A DNA stretch of 64,000 bases from contig JAUJPP010000003.1 in NCBI GenBank assembly GCA_030562195.1, positions 24,645,398 to 24,709,397 of the forward strand, written 5' to 3'. The DNA comes from Nipponacmea schrenckii. Taxonomy: Eukaryota > Mollusca > Gastropoda > Lottiidae. Below the pieces are notes generated by a model. It was not told where the DNA came from. It ran no database searches and saw only the letters and a program-made list of their open reading frames with translations. The position numbers and the translations under genes were made by a program. This document shows, one piece after another, positions 12,511 through 26,887 of the stretch; the stretch's first letter is position 1, and each line of letters opens with the position of its first letter.

Positions 12511-13972
12511 AACAACATGATTGGTTATACTGAAAATAAAAAACAGGAAACGATAAAGTTTAAAATAAACATGAGTTATTTGTTAAGGCATCTTTAAGGT
12601 TAAGAACTGTGATTATTTATAATCTCTTTTGGTTACCATGGCGGTTTAAAAGTCACTTCTGCAGTAAGGCCAGATTATCTTTTCTCTTTGTATTTTCGCA
12701 ACTCGCCAAAAAAATTGGAAAAAGTTTAAAAATTATATTTAGAATAGACAAAGTCTTTTTGTTTCTATATATATGTCTGTTCAGAATTAAACTAATTATA
12801 AACCATGGCATGCTGCATGCACTGAGGGGATTATGAGACAGCAATGGTTTTCGCATGTACATTGTAATGCACAATTTCTTGGTTCATTCCAAAAAACAGT
12901 CAGAAACTCATCCTTAAGAGATATAGATCTCCATAAATAACTGAACACAATTTTATGCTATACTTCTTGAGTGTCATTGTACATAATGTTTCAGTAATAT
13001 AACACACCTGATGAGACCTGCATCCACGTGAAATTTTACACATAAATATACTATCTATCACAAAAGACAATTTTCAAATAAAACCTTTAAAATTAAATCA
13101 GACAGCCAAATTCAATCCTGAGTATATCCAATAAAATCTATAAACAAATAAGAGAGAGCTTTTAATTCTAATACATATTTCAGGACTAAGCCAGTAGAGC
13201 GATTATACTCATTATAGTAGAACTTGTAACAGCATGTCTGGGTCATCCAGACCACCCTTTGATAATCTCTTACATTATACAAGACCAGATCACACTGTCA
13301 TTGGCAAGCTCAAATACTACAAGTTCATAATTCACTATAATAATCCATAGAAAACACTATAAGAATATTATGCTTTGAAATCATTTAATTGATTTCATAA
13401 CATTGTTTATCTTAATATAGACCAACAATTTTAATTTGAACCATTCAAGCAGTAAGTCTGAAAGAAATGTAAAGGCAATTTCAAGTTAAATAATTGACAG
13501 TGTATGAAGATGACATACAGTGATGTCACTTGGTAACGACTGCTTCATCAATCGATGATGTACATATCAGAGAATTTATTGCCAGAAGAGCGGCTAGAAG
13601 AGTTAAATTACACAGTCAAAACAACAGACTTGTATAATACGCTTTACTAGCCCTGTTCATTTAGAATCCTCAAAACCTTACTTAGAATCATTGTCTTAAA
13701 TAACTAGAGTGACAACATAGAGACTTATATATCCTCCTTAAACATAACTTATGCTTTCTTTCTGTTTTACTACAGAGTAAAAATCCAATATTAAGCTTGT
13801 ATCAGAAGTTCATGTACAGGAGACACTCTTCAATAGAAGCCCTTGCCTTGGCAGATTACATAATAATGTTAGTAAATGTTATCTAAAGTAATAAATTTTC
13901 ATTCATTTGGCTGATAAAATATGACTTCTGATTGGATTGCTTAAAAAACAATAGGATTTGACTTAAAATTCT

Positions 13973-14029
13973 ACATGAGAAATTGTGAAATGCCACATGA
14001 GAAATTGTGAAATGCCACATGAGAAATTC
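13973..14029. repeat. 22-bp tandem repeat, about 2.6 copies
   Basis: The unit ACATGAGAAATTGTGAAATG(CC) is repeated exactly and breaks down in the third copy. Confidence 0.85.
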
Positions 14030-15389
14030 GTCATGACAACAATAAAAGGATGTGATCAACAGGATATGATATCTTGATATTATGTTATAATAACATTGTT
14101 AACAATTAACTATTTCCTTAATAGTCTACTGTTAGTAAAATAACACAATATCATACATTATTTTAAAATGTTGTTTCCAGTATGAGTGCTCTATTTCACT
14201 TTGATTGGTTCAGCTCCAAAATCGGAATATTTTGAAAATTTTACCAGTTTCAAAAATAGCTCTTTAATTAATACCAGTTTAACCTTATAGATATAACAAC
14301 AAGGAAATATCCATAGGCTAGATTAATTGTTAATTTTGTTTTATGGATCCTCCTACCTTAAACAAAAAACCCTTCCCTAGAAAAGAAAAACAACCTTCAT
14401 AGCCAATGAGAAATCACCAGAAACTCCCAATATAAATCAAATACATGAGATTAAATCAATAGTGAGAAGGTACTAAAATACAGGTCAATTTTGGCTCTTA
14501 AAGGTTTTTTTTTTTTGGCTCCTTCACACACTTTTGATTATTTATAAAATGACAATTTTTTTAGTTCCCTTCCATAACTGCACATACATTACTTAGTCTG
14601 GCCTTACTTCAAATAAATATAACTAATTTAGAAAGGAAATTCTAGTTATAAAGTGACAGTAGGTGTCAAGGTGCAGGGTATTTAAACTGATATCATGATT
14701 GGTTCACTTCCAAAAACATTATATTTTGGCAATGACATATGTGGCATATCTTAAATTTATATATTATAAATATTTAAAAATAAAACAGAAACAATATTTG
14801 TTATTATATATAAGTATGTATATATATAAAGTCTCCAATGGGTTGTATAATAAAAAATAAATATACATATTTCAAATAAATATACATATTTCAAATAAAT
14901 ATACTGTGGACTCTCAGTAATATAATAGATTCTATGCTGAGAAATCAAGTTGTATAGAGGAACAACTTGTCTCCAACCTGTACAAGTGCTTGCTTGGTCC
15001 AATATAATATATTCAATAGTAACATTTATCCAATATGTGACATGTGTTTAATAGTGTATATTTCTCATTAAAATAAAATCCATACATTTATCTATTTTGA
15101 TTACTTTAATTAGTTCATAAAGGATAATTAATAAGTTATTAACGAACAGATTAATTATTATACATTGAGATCAGACAAGAAAATTGTCTGCTGCAATAGT
15201 TCTTTTAACTTTTGTATCCATTTGAAAATAAATGGATTTTTGGGAATATATTGTGCCACACAATGGGAAGTTCATTCAAGCTTGACAAAATTTTGGAATT
15301 TTTCACCACATTCTCATCATGATTAAGTGGGGTCATGAAAATTAAATTTGAACTGTGTTAATTCTATGAGCATGCTCTTGTGTTGAGCT

Positions 15390-15566
15390 TAGTCATATAT
15401 ACATTATTATTATTTCTACAGTCAATATCCTCGACAGTTTGAGGGTAGGCTGATGCCGCTGTCCTGGCAAAATTTCTCTCATTGCACACTGCATGGCGTT
15501 GCCCCTTTCATTAACCCATAAGGTGCAGATAAGTAGGATGTAAACTCCATTTCATTTCATTTTTTA
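15390..15566 (+). repeat. SINE, 5'-truncated copy
   Basis: The order is GTAGGCTGATGCC, CTGTCCTGGCAAAATTT, CATTGCACACTGCATGG, then ACCCATAAGGTGCAG with AGTAGGATGTAAA and a CATTTCATTTCATT tail. This matches the 3' half of the copies at 30,131 and 58,432. The tRNA-like head is missing. Confidence 0.8.
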
Positions 15567-16149
15567 CAGTCAATAGCATGGCTAATGCTCATTTTAGAAT
15601 ATTAATTTGTCTTACGTAGAAGCCTCGTCTCCATGACAAAATTGCTCTCATATGTTTAAAGGTAGAAATAAATTAATCTAAAAGATTTTAAATGCATTTT
15701 ATGATGATTACCATGATGATAGGAGGGGTCATGAAGATTAAGATTTGACCAGTGTAAATTGTCTATTAAAGGAAAGAGACAATTGTTAACTAGTGATAAT
15801 ATGATATTATTATCATTATCCACAGATAAAAATTGGGTGGGATTTTCACTTCTTTCCCTTTCTAGTCACGATCATATTACACCAATTATCAAAAACTAAT
15901 TGACAGATGGTATCTTGTTGAGACATGTTTTAAGCAAATAATTCTTACATATTGAAAATACCAGTACTTCATTAAAATATATAGCGGAGGAATATATTTG
16001 TGGATGTCAAGTATTTTTAAATCAATTTCAGCACAAGGACATCCTAGAAACAATGGAAGCAGATCATTTGGAGAATCAGGCTCCTGACCATGTCTTCTTA
16101 AAACCATCTATCAAAAAATATTCTAGAAACAGAAGTAAAGAGCTTCAGA

Positions 16150-16325
16150 CATTCTAGTGCAAATATCATTTGAGAAAATGCTGCCTTTCATTTAATTTGT
16201 AGAAGATATCCTAGAAACAGTGTTAGTAAGATAAGACCCTATGATATCCTACAACTGTGTTAAAAGTTAAGACCCTGGGCAAACCTAGCGCTAAGATCAT
16301 TTTGAGAAAATGCTGCCAGGGATGT
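16150..16325. repeat. Degenerate relatives of the hairpin element at 19,662
   Basis: Blocks such as ATCCTAGAAACAGTGTTAGT, AAGATAAGACCCT and CCTAGCGCTAAGATCATTTT correspond to the arms and loop of the 108-bp hairpin at 19,662-19,769. A further partial block (ACATCCTAGAAACAATGGAA) lies at about 16,040. This looks like a small MITE family. Confidence 0.5.
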
Positions 16326-17436
16326 AAAATTCCATTTCATTTTATTTGTAAAAGTTAAATATGAGCTATGAAGACCAGGCCAAACCAGCAGGAAGGTTTC
16401 TCTACAACAGTGGGTGTATTTTTCCATTGTAAATAAAAACAGATTTTAACACTGCTACCAGGAAACAGGTTAATATAAAACAGATTGTCACCTCTAATAA
16501 TCATTGTGTTAGAAACATACAGGACATTTTTTACCCAATTCTACAGCATTTCCTGCAATTCAAAATTTGAATATCATTCTTAAACCACTTGCGTTAAGTA
16601 AACCACAATTCAAAATTTAGCAGAAAACAACAAATTAAAAACCCAGCCCACTTCCTAAACTATAGGATTAAAAACATAACAATAACAAAAGCAAATGTAG
16701 TTTTATTTTGAATTTTTTTCTGGAAGAATTTCAATTGCAATGACCATTTAATAAAACTGGCATAACATTGGCATGCATGAAACAGGTTTTAAATATGAAG
16801 AATTAGCCTTGTAACTATGGGTGGCCGAATGTCCAGAAATATTCCATAGTTCAATTCAACTAGTTAAACCATTTTCTACTTGTGTTAGGGACGATTCTTC
16901 AGAGCTGAATAAAAGTCAACTGGTAAAATTATATGTATGTGTATAAAACATCGTTCACTAGACAGACATGCACATTTACAAGCGCTTTGGTGTGAGGGCC
17001 CCTTTAGTACTAATAAGAAAATCAATTATCAGAACTTTTCTTTTTAATCATATCCCAACTCCCAACATTCAAAAAAAGTAAAAAAATATTGACCCACATA
17101 AAAGAACTTAAGTAGGTCAAGTTGAATGAATTAATCAGGTAGAATCTAAGATTCAGGTAAAGAGAGTTGATGATCTATAAGAATAGTTGATGATGTGAGA
17201 TGTTGATAAAGTGTTATTTTATAATATACTGACAGTTACACACCTATATCTTATATTTATATCATCAAATTATATATCAGTTTCAAAAACTTAGTAACCT
17301 CCATATTTCCATGTTTATAATGAATAAAATTATAAATCTCTACCATGAAATCATGAATATACAAATAATTTTGATAAATAAGTTATCTATATATTAAGGT
17401 GCATCAGCACCAAATCGGGCAATATAGCACCTGTAT

Positions 17437-17490
17437 CTAAACCCTAAATTAATCTGCTGATATCAGCTATCTGTACAGATATTAGTATTA
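17437..17490. repeat. Dispersed duplicate pair, copy 1
   Basis: AACCCTAAATTAATCTGCTG followed by (A/G)TATCAGCTAT and an AGATATTAG end recurs at 18,454-18,503 in the same orientation, about 1 kb away. Nothing else is shared, so the origin is unclear. Confidence 0.8.
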
Positions 17491-18453
17491 TAGTTTTTGA
17501 ATGTTGTGGAAAACAAATGAACTATTTTTAAAGTTAACTTCCCTGTTTTCTGCAATAACTGCAGGCTGAAACACAGTACAGGACTTGATCAGACAATCCA
17601 AGAAAACATTACAAGCAAATAAATTATATTCTCAGCTCAGAATGAGGAAGATAACCTTGTCAATACAGCTATCTGGTACATGGCAAGCATGTGCTAGTCT
17701 TAAAATATGGACTACCATTTTCTTAGCAGACAGATGTGAATCCATGTCTTTTTTACTGAACAAGTAAGAAATAGTTGCCTCAACAGAAGTGTACTTAGCC
17801 CTGTTCATTAGTATGTATATACCCCAATGATCAAAGAAACAAGCAAGGACTTGAAATGACAGTAGAATAGTTAGACTGGTCTGTATTCAGTTGGAGACAT
17901 CAGTCTATCAATAGACAGAATACAATAGAGATGATGTGAGAATGAGAAGAAAATACCTCACGAAATTATCTGAATGTTAAACACCACCTCTTACCTAACA
18001 CAAGGATTACAGTTTTTACAAGGTGTACCTAAACTACTCCAGCTTAATGACCCTGCTAAGCTTCCCAATATAAGTAACTAGTTGTTTGATTTTTAAGTAG
18101 TTTTAAAGGTAATTAATGGTGTTTTTGAACGAACTTAGTATGAGGACCGTTAACACTGCTCGAGGCTGTACTAGTATCTTTAATCTTTATATTAGACATG
18201 TCATGATTTACAAAAATAACCCTTCTTATATTTCTATATACAAGCCTGATTTCTCCAATAATCTTAAGATTCAGTTCTGTTGTAAGAGTGCTAAAGTCTA
18301 TGTGCAAATTTTACATTTATGAAAAACAGGGTTCATGACCTTTAACATCCTGTTTTTTAAATGGTATTTTGTGTATGCATGCAACTTTGTAGACTTATAT
18401 AAATTCATATATATGCTAATATCTATATCTGTATATAATCAATGCAACATTGT

Positions 18454-18503
18454 TAAACCCTAAATTAATCTGCTGGTATCAGCTATGTCTATATAGATAT
18501 TAG
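18454..18503. repeat. Dispersed duplicate pair, copy 2
   Basis: This is the partner of 17,437-17,490. The two differ by a few substitutions and a short indel within the 50-bp shared block. Confidence 0.8.
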
Positions 18504-19661
18504 GACCACTATCCAAGAGATGTATAAAATAGCTGAAAGCCTGTTACCCAGTCCTTATCAAATTTATGTGAATAAAATACATTTAAGAAAAACCTATCCA
18601 AGTTAGATCTATTATGTTACCTATCTACTCTAATAATACATAAATAAATTATTCATAAGTCAAGCCATATATAATTAATAGACATTCTATACTAGATTAC
18701 AGGTACTTTACAGCATCTACTAAACATAGTGCAAAGACTCACTTCACATGACAAGCAAAGCATAAAAATCTATATTTCATTCCTTCCTTGTACGCAACTT
18801 CACCTCAGAATACAAAAATCCTTGGAGTTTTAAGTAAAGAAGTCAAATCAAAATCATTTCCCTTGCACACTACATGTAATTTTGTCTTTCATGAGTTCTT
18901 CTGAGGAAGTTCTTTTAAACGTTGGTGGGAGACAAATATTAACATATATAGAACATATAGCTCTTATTGTATATCTTCCAAATAATTAACTTAGTAACAT
19001 AACATTGATAGCGTAATTTTTACCTTAAAGAAGGAAGTCCTAGTTAAATCCTGGTTGAAAAGCTATGTTTAACTGCCCTGTAATAGGTTATATAGAGAAG
19101 TTTACTATAACATGTACGGATAAACTACATGTCATACAGATATTTATTTACAATAATATTGATTTTATTGTTTTGATGTAGATCTATTTTTACATAGAAG
19201 GAATCCAATTCAGCTTGTTTTGCCAATTACCCTGTTAACATTAGCTGACACTAAATTCAATGATAAAATTATGTTGAACTGTTTAAGACCTGTCAATGAA
19301 CAAAAAGAACCTGAAGATTTTTAACTTCATATTGGCATTAAAACAAAAATAACACAATGAATAACAGCCCAGTCTGAAATATCTAAAGTCTAATTTCTAC
19401 TAAAACATATAACATAAAAATGGTGACATCTTAGAAAAGAATTCGATCTAGCCTGAAAAATTATCCCTACTCTGTTCCTCGGGTGTGGAATTCAACTCTA
19501 CTAAAACGTTTCATTAGTCCCATACCCATGAGACATTTAGACATGACAATAAGACTTCTGTACATCATGTCTGAGAAACTGGGTGGAACTAATTGTCTAT
19601 CATGCCTTAAATAAAGTCACAATTTGAAGGCTATTAAAGAACCAACTTTGAAAGGTGTCAT

Positions 19662-19769
19662 GGCCCTGTATTCTCCAAATTATCTTAGCACTGGGATGTC
19701 CTGGGGTCTTATCTTCTACCACTGTTGTGGTTATGTCCTAGTGCTAAGATTATATGAGAATACAGGGCC
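19662..19769. mobile_element. 108-bp palindromic (hairpin) MITE-like element
   Basis: The segment starts GGCCCTGTATTCTC and ends GAGAATACAGGGCC, an exact inverted pair. Pairing continues inward through TTAGCACTGGGATGTCC and its near-complement with few mismatches, leaving a loop of about 15-25 bases. The arms therefore occupy most of the element, giving a very stable hairpin. Related degenerate blocks occur near 16,150-16,325. Confidence 0.8.
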
Positions 19770-20812
19770 TGAAAAGGTCAAAAAATCAAAAACTAATTTG
19801 ACGTTACCTTAGATATGGTCAAAAGTAAAAGCTTTTAAACATCTACCTCACAGTGCTCAGAAAGGTTGGGACAGTACAGAAGACTCTTAAACAATAACTT
19901 TATATATATATTACCATGAAATTTGGTTGTCTGAATTCAAGTCTAACAAGTATGAAGTCACCTAACAATGCTAATTACCACATGTTAAACAACAGTAAAA
20001 TGACCATACATGGATAAAACCTAATTTATAAAAAGTTCATACAGATAAAGTGGAAAAAGAAACAGGTCAGTCAGAAAGTCCTAACCGAACTAGTGTTTTT
20101 TTTTAGGATCAAAGTTCAAATTGCATTAAAAAGTCAAGTCTGATTGAGAATTTAAAATGTTGTGATAATAATTTTGACACTTTTTGTGAAGTTCCCACAA
20201 ATTGACATAAAGTATTAATATGTTGATGTGAAAGTTTGAACTATAAAAGAGATGACTGTGACAGTGCCACCAGTTGGATAGTAACTTGTTACCTTCCACC
20301 AACCTTAATAAACAGCTATCATCAATGATTCTATAATAATTAAACATAGATTTAGAATTAGGTCCAAAACACAAGGATGTGGTCCTTTCTAACATTCAGC
20401 CCATAGAGACAAGCATAAACTCTTTATTTTACATGGGTCAGAATTAGGTCCAATACAGAAGAACATGCTCCTGTCTAATATTTTTCAGTGTATTATTAAG
20501 TTAAACTTGTGTGTAATGTTTATACTGATAATATAGTATTATATATCTGATGTCATTTGTTTACATGTGACTTATATATAAGCATTAATAAATCATGATC
20601 TCAATAACATTGTGAAATATTTCACTTTCAAATTAAATTTTATATTCCTTAGTCTAAATATGAGTCAATATCAAATATTTTACATAATTGTGCCTTAAGC
20701 ATCCTTATAATAATATGATACATTTCATACAGTAAACAAAAACATCCACAGAACAACATAAATATACTAAACCTTATACAATACCAAAATTTTCTCACTT
20801 ATAAAATAGTGC

Positions 20813-20950
20813 TCAATACATCAATTGTAGAGCAATGTAGAAATACCAGCGTTAAAATAGGCTCAATACATCATGTAGAGCGATATAGAAATACCACTAT
20901 TAAAATAGTGCTCAATACATCAATTGTAGAGCGATATAGAAATATCAGTT
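20813..20950. repeat. About 45-bp tandem repeat, 3 copies
   Basis: The unit starts AAAATAGTGCTCAATACATC and continues with GTAGAGC(A/G)AT and TAGAAATACCA. Copies start at about 20,813, 20,854 and 20,902. The middle copy has small deletions. Confidence 0.85.
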
Positions 20951-23232
20951 GTCTGAAGATAGCACACCATTAAACTCGGGTTCTGATTTCATATTTTAAT
21001 ATTTCTATAAAAGCTTATGAATACCTTTTCCTTAAATATGTTTACATTTCATTTATAAAAGAGAGCTTATAGCCAGCTCCTTTAAAATCTTCAATGTCAT
21101 TCACATTATCAGAAAATCGCAAAAAAAATTAGTTTTACCCCTCGTCTAGAATTATAAGCCTTCTTTTAAATAATATCATTATTACTTACTATCAAAATTA
21201 TAATCCAATTCCTTATCCAAGCTTAATTAATTAATAGAATACTCTAATTACTAAAACTGTCAATTTGTTGATCACATCTCAAGAAAATTATATCAATGTT
21301 GTCTCTTCAAATGACACACAGTTAATGTAGTAAACACAACCACCTGATTCAAAATCTTGGGACAACCCTTAAAATAAATTCACAAAAATAAATACAGGGC
21401 ACTGCAAGTCATAACATTAACGTCACCATTTCATCATTTCAAATATAAAGACGTATATATTGTGACACAATAATGACACAAAGATATTTTCTTCATGTTC
21501 ACTTATGTCATGTGATTAAAAACATACACTTTTCAAGGATTCTGTGATAAGTAGGCTAAACAGGAACTATTATGTTCCATCTAAAGCAATCAAAAGTTTA
21601 TCAGAAACAACTCAGTGGCATTTCTACGGAGGAACTCCTTGAAATGAGGCTGGCCATGCCTTAGCCAGACCCCCCCCCTATTTTAATTTTTGTAGTATTT
21701 TAAATCGTGAATGAAGAATATTCAGCCCCCTCTCCTAAAGTTTCTGAGAAATAATTGTATCTGCTACGTCATCTGCCTGTTTTCACATGACCTTTTTGTC
21801 TTCCCGCAAGTTGCTTATTATAATGATTAGGCTCATTTATCAAAAAATACATTAAGAATAATGGTGGGACCCTTCAATTGACTTTTCCTGTCAATGGCCA
21901 AAAAAGCTCAGAAATCTTAGTCAGTTCTTTAGTGAGTTTAACAACTACATGTATAAAACAAGTATTTGAAATACACATACTAGTACACTTGCCCTTTCTC
22001 ACAAAAACTACTTAAAATTAAAACGTGATAAGAACATTAACCTGAAGACACCTTAACTTATCCCCACCCTAAGTAAATAGGACAATTTCAATTGAAACTG
22101 CTATGAACAAGAATTATACAAATTGTGCTTATGAGTCACTATTTTTCTTTAATAAAACCCCTTAATTAAGACCACAAAATAAAGCGTCTGAAATAAATTA
22201 AGAAGGATTGTCATACTTAACATTGAAAATCCCTTATATTCAACTTTCCCAGGGTTTTTATCTCAGATATTGAATGAATGGAGAGCAAACCCCACGATAT
22301 TGTATGACTTGAGATGTGTGGGAGGTAAACCACAAAAGAAATCCATGTGACGGTTAAATTTTAGAGATCAATAAACTTTTGGCTATGTTTAAAATACATC
22401 GAAATCAAAACTATTAGCTACTTTTTTCTTCTCTAAAGTCAAAACGAGTTCCAGGCTTGTGTATTGTTACTGAGTATACAAAATGTTTGGATCTCCTACA
22501 AGCAATAACAAATTTCTCGAATACAAAATAGAAGTGTTATTACACAATGGTTTTTTGTGGATATTACACTCGTCCACCAGACCACAACATTCAAATTGTC
22601 AAAAACATTTTTAAAGCCAAATCTTTTGGGAAAAAATTTCTATTTCTATGGGAAAAAGAGGTTGTGAAAAAAAATTTCTAATTAAAATTACAGAAGCAAA
22701 GGCTGATCACAGATCACAACTAAAGCCAAATAATTTACCTTCTGTTTGACATAAATTCCAAAACTATATGTTAATCATTCTATTAATAATACAAAGTTGA
22801 AAATTGTAAAATACCAAGCAATCTGTTGTTAAGTTAAAATCAATGTAAAATTCTATATTTTATACCTCATTTTATTTCAATATTCACAAACTAACTAAAG
22901 GTCATAACTTAGTCTCAAAAAGTCAATACTTTAAAACACCATTTAAATATAGTTTAAATTTCTCACCGATTTTTTCTAAAAGTGGGTGGATCTAGCTGCA
23001 TTTCATAACAAAAAGCAAACTATAATCATTTCCCTTTTTGTGGGAATTTTCAATAAAACTTACTTCAAGTAGTTACTTAAAAGTAACCCAAGACACAAAA
23101 TATCTACATATTTATATAAAATATGTCTACCAGACTAACATAAACTGTATAACTTGTTTCCGAAATATAATAAAATAACATTCAGAAAACAAAGAATTCA
23201 AATTCAAAGTATTGACTAAAGAATGCTCTTTA

Positions 23233-23428
23233 AGTTATTTGAATATTCATATTTCATAGCTATCCTTACCCATTTCAAATTTATCCAATATGGTATATAC
23301 AACTTACAGTATTTCATCTACCGGGTACATATCCAAGTTATCTGAGTTTTCATATTTCAAAGCTATATTTACCTATTTCATAATTATCCAATATGATATA
23401 TACAATACAGTATTTCGTCTGTATCCAA
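23233..23428. repeat. About 103-bp tandem duplication, 2 diverged copies
   Basis: Copies start at 23,233 and 23,336. They share TTTTCATATTTCA-type, AGCTAT, TTATCCAATATG(G/A)TATATA and ACAGTATTTC blocks in order. Confidence 0.75.
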
Positions 23429-24448
23429 TATGTTATGCATACAAGATGCAGTCAGTCTAAGACACAAACTGGTAATAACAAGATTGTTTCAAACTGAATA
23501 GAAACAATTATTCAAAAAATGCTACTGTAGTAATAAAAAAATATTTATTATTTAAAGCTTATGAATATTCATATTTATGAAAAAAAATGTTACCTACTTA
23601 TCCAAGATATATCATATATAACAATAGTCCAGCACCGTTCAAGATCCTACTTAACTAGGTAGTTTTGTTCAAGTCTACTAACTTCTCTTTGTTCTAGTCT
23701 AATAACTGTAAGGTATTAATAGTCCAGGTAGATTATAGGTGTGAGTAACAACTGACCTCCCTGGGCTAACACCTATATTCAACACCTCTATTATCTAATA
23801 TACCTTAATGAGAATCCAGGCCAACACAAGTTATTGTTGTCCAATATTTCATTCTATTATGAACTATAATAGATATACATTACTGATAATTCAGCATACA
23901 AATCAACCTTGCACTATCTGCAGCTGCACTCATATCATTTTATTTTGTCACACTTATTGATTTTCTTTACAAAGAGGTCAGGGCATTAAGAACCTCACCC
24001 AGAACAAGTTTGGGTTTAATGCTATCTAAATTGTATAAAATCAATAATCCATAGATTATGCATGTTTGGGTTGTTATCTTTTAGACTGAATGTAAAGAGG
24101 TTTTCTGATATTTTATGTGTACTGGTATATGGTACACTTTCATTAAGAAGTCCATGGGTCTTGACATTCACCAAACTCCCTAAAATAGTTGCTCTGCGTA
24201 TTTGAATTATTTGTTTATCTTTGAAATTTCTCCAGAATCTAGTAATTTCTTAACAAATTGATGTATATTTAATAATATTTAATCCATAGTCTCTACTTGT
24301 GAACTTGACCAGTACTTATATAGAATGCATCTTTTAAGATCTAAAACTGAAACCAACCATTTTATGAATGCTACTGAACCAATACAATTATCAAAAATTT
24401 TGAGGATGTCAGAAGTTTTTCAATAAAATGGTGTACCTCAGTTTTATT

Positions 24449-24524
24449 AATTCACTAAATTGGGATAAATTCACTAAATCGGGATAAATTCACTAAAGCG
24501 GGATAAATTCACTAAATCGGGATA
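24449..24524. repeat. 19-bp minisatellite, 4 copies
   Basis: The unit AATTCACTAAATCGGGATA is repeated four times. Only two internal positions vary (TT/TC/GC before GGG). Confidence 0.95.
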
Positions 24525-26824
24525 ATTTAAAATTGAAGGACTATCTAGTACAATCTTAATCCATCCATAGATATTAGGGTCATTGGCCTTTACCTTCAGA
24601 TTAGCTTTATCATTAATCCTCTTTCACTATAATTAACACTTTATTATCTATATGATAATACCTGTCATAAACTTACTAGGCCAGTGCTTTCATTGAGACT
24701 CGCCTCAATACACCCTAACTCTGGCTACTGTACATCAATATCATTCAGATTAAACCCTTTTTAAATGAAGATCGTGTAATTCACGATACACTACCAACAT
24801 GGATTCTCTCCTATACTCTACTTGTTAGTATCTTATGAAGTTGTTTATGAACAAGTTGTAAACAAACTGACGACTAATTATCAATTACAGATATTAAATC
24901 TTATATTTCACGACCAGTTCAAAAGTTCATTTGCAGACAAATAAACAACTTTGTTAATAAATTTGTGATGAAATCAACAATTTAACTTATAGCACCTGCC
25001 TTAACAGGTATTCTCTCTTCAAAGGTATTTTGTAAAAAAAATTTCTCAAAAAATGATTTGCTAAATAGGTGATATAACATACAAAATGAAGTATTCTTTA
25101 CTTAAAAAGTAACACTTGTTTTTGTGCTTCCATACCATGAAACTCGCTTTTTACATCAGTGAAACCAACTTCTAGAATCTACTTACGGTACAAGCAATTT
25201 ATTTCATAATTTTTGGGGATAAAAAAATATTTAAATTTGAAATTGCACCTACACTATAAAAATTCATTGTACATATATAATAGGCCAGGTTGAATTTAAC
25301 ACATCATTAGTAAGCTTATTGATATTGATAGTGTTCAGCTATAAATGTCATCTTTGTCAATGTCAATATTATACCAATAACAATTGACATCCACAATATT
25401 GACATAGTCATTAGGCCTTAATTAACTTTCTCATACTATCATAATATTAGCTTTAATGATAATGTCATTTTCATATTAGCTTTCATTTACTTTATTCAAA
25501 TTTGACAAACAAATATGGATAACTATTTTAACAGCTTCAATATTTACCCTAAATAGATTTCATCCCATGATATTTGTATAGCAAATGCGTGCTTTGAAGT
25601 TCCAGATTCTGCCTTTTAAAAGTGTTATAAGGTGAAATATTGAATTGAAAATATCAAAATCGATAACACTGTAAAAATCTCTAGAGATAATTAGAAAATA
25701 AATTTGTTGATCTGAACCTATGACTTCTAGCATTAGTCTACCATACCCCATTTCTCAGGGGTTCAACTAAACACTTGCCCAGTCATCATTGGTGACCAAA
25801 AATTCCTCTAGGCGACTAAAATCCTGGTGAAGGTTGCACAGAAGTGACCCTTTTTTTCGCCATGGGGCCTGATTTCTCACACTATCCATGAATAAAGACC
25901 CCCAAAATTGTATCCTTTACATGACATTGCTCTGTGTAGAATTGGTTATAATATACTTTCCAAAAATTTGAAATGTGTTAATTTTGAACTAGTGTTCCTA
26001 CACTAAGCACTTCCATACATGAAGGAAATTCGGCATTTTACATCAACATCATCACCGAATTTCAACGCCGCATTTTTCAAAGAGAATTTAGCGATACAAT
26101 GTTACAAATTTCTAAATTACAACCCGTAAATTGTAAATCTGAATGATAAAAGAACAAATGACAAGGATTTGAATGACTAGAAATTTGTGATAACTTACTT
26201 TTATCTCTGATTAACTGTAAATTGGATATTTTCAGACATCAATCAGTGTTTGTTTACCAGTTTTCCGCCGTTCCTGAACATACCTTCAATTTGAAATTAC
26301 TTCATTATCCAGACGGAAAATTAATAGGTAACATAACGGTAAAGTCAGTCTGGAAAAACCAATACTAATTATCGGTGGGTGTGATAAGCTGTATGCCCAG
26401 TAGTGTGCCAATAAAATGCTCAAAGTAATTGAATTTAAGATTCGTTTGTTATAATAACTTTACAATATAAATGATATAAGGGAAAACATGGAATTTCCAA
26501 ATTCTTTGTATATTACATTTTCGTTTTTGAATTATCATTCTAATCTCTAACTTAATAATTTCAGCAAAAGGCATTTTAGGTACACCATACTGTGTTGCCA
26601 GATCACTAAAAAGTTGGGCTATTTTCATAGAGTTTGTATATACATCTATGGCTATTTTATATGTTATAAGTCCTGAATTTTGTCTTAAATTACCTCAGTA
26701 GTCAGACCAGTGTATTAAGTATTCTGAACTATACATGATTTGATCATATTATTTACACGAGTACTAGATTAGATTTTAATTCTATTCAAATTTGGCAACA
26801 CTACACTTTGCCAGAGATTGAAAC

Positions 26825-26887
26825 AATATGGCGGCAAAACAAACTAATAAATCTTGAAAGCTGATCGAAGATCTTTGAAAATCTAGA
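26825..26887 (+). promoter_or_regulatory. WDR90 5' region: YY1-like site and a possible 9-aa upstream ORF
   Basis: AATATGGCGGC (26,825-26,835) fits the YY1 consensus AANATGGCGGC, common near animal transcription starts. Its ATG opens a nine-codon frame (26,828-26,857) that stops before the WDR90 start at 26,888. If transcription begins upstream of 26,828 this is a short uORF, and if YY1 positions the start it may lie at the 5' end. I looked for an RFX X-box, typical of ciliary genes, and found only half-sites (GGCAAC, GTTGCC). Confidence 0.45.

Larger units (their letters stand above)
12511..26820. other. 14.3-kb intergenic region between the divergent MICAL-like and WDR90 genes; no gene seen
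   Basis: I checked both strands. Open frames are 60-90 codons, AT-rich, unlinked by plausible splice phases and without family motifs. What can be named is repeats at 13,973, 15,390, 16,150, 17,437, 18,454, 19,662, 20,813, 23,233 and 24,449. The rest is low-GC sequence in which I see nothing. Untranslated 5' exons of either flanking gene could lie here but cannot be recognised by eye. Confidence 0.7.

Noticed and set aside
18113..18322. Overlapping 64- and 68-codon frames on opposite strands
   Set aside because: No motif, no splice partners, no similarity I recognise. Open frames of this length occur by chance throughout the intergenic region.
26828..26857. Upstream ATG as the true WDR90 start
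   Set aside because: Its frame ends after nine codons. The ATG at 26,888 gives MAHLWQHP across the first intron, matching the WDR90 family start.
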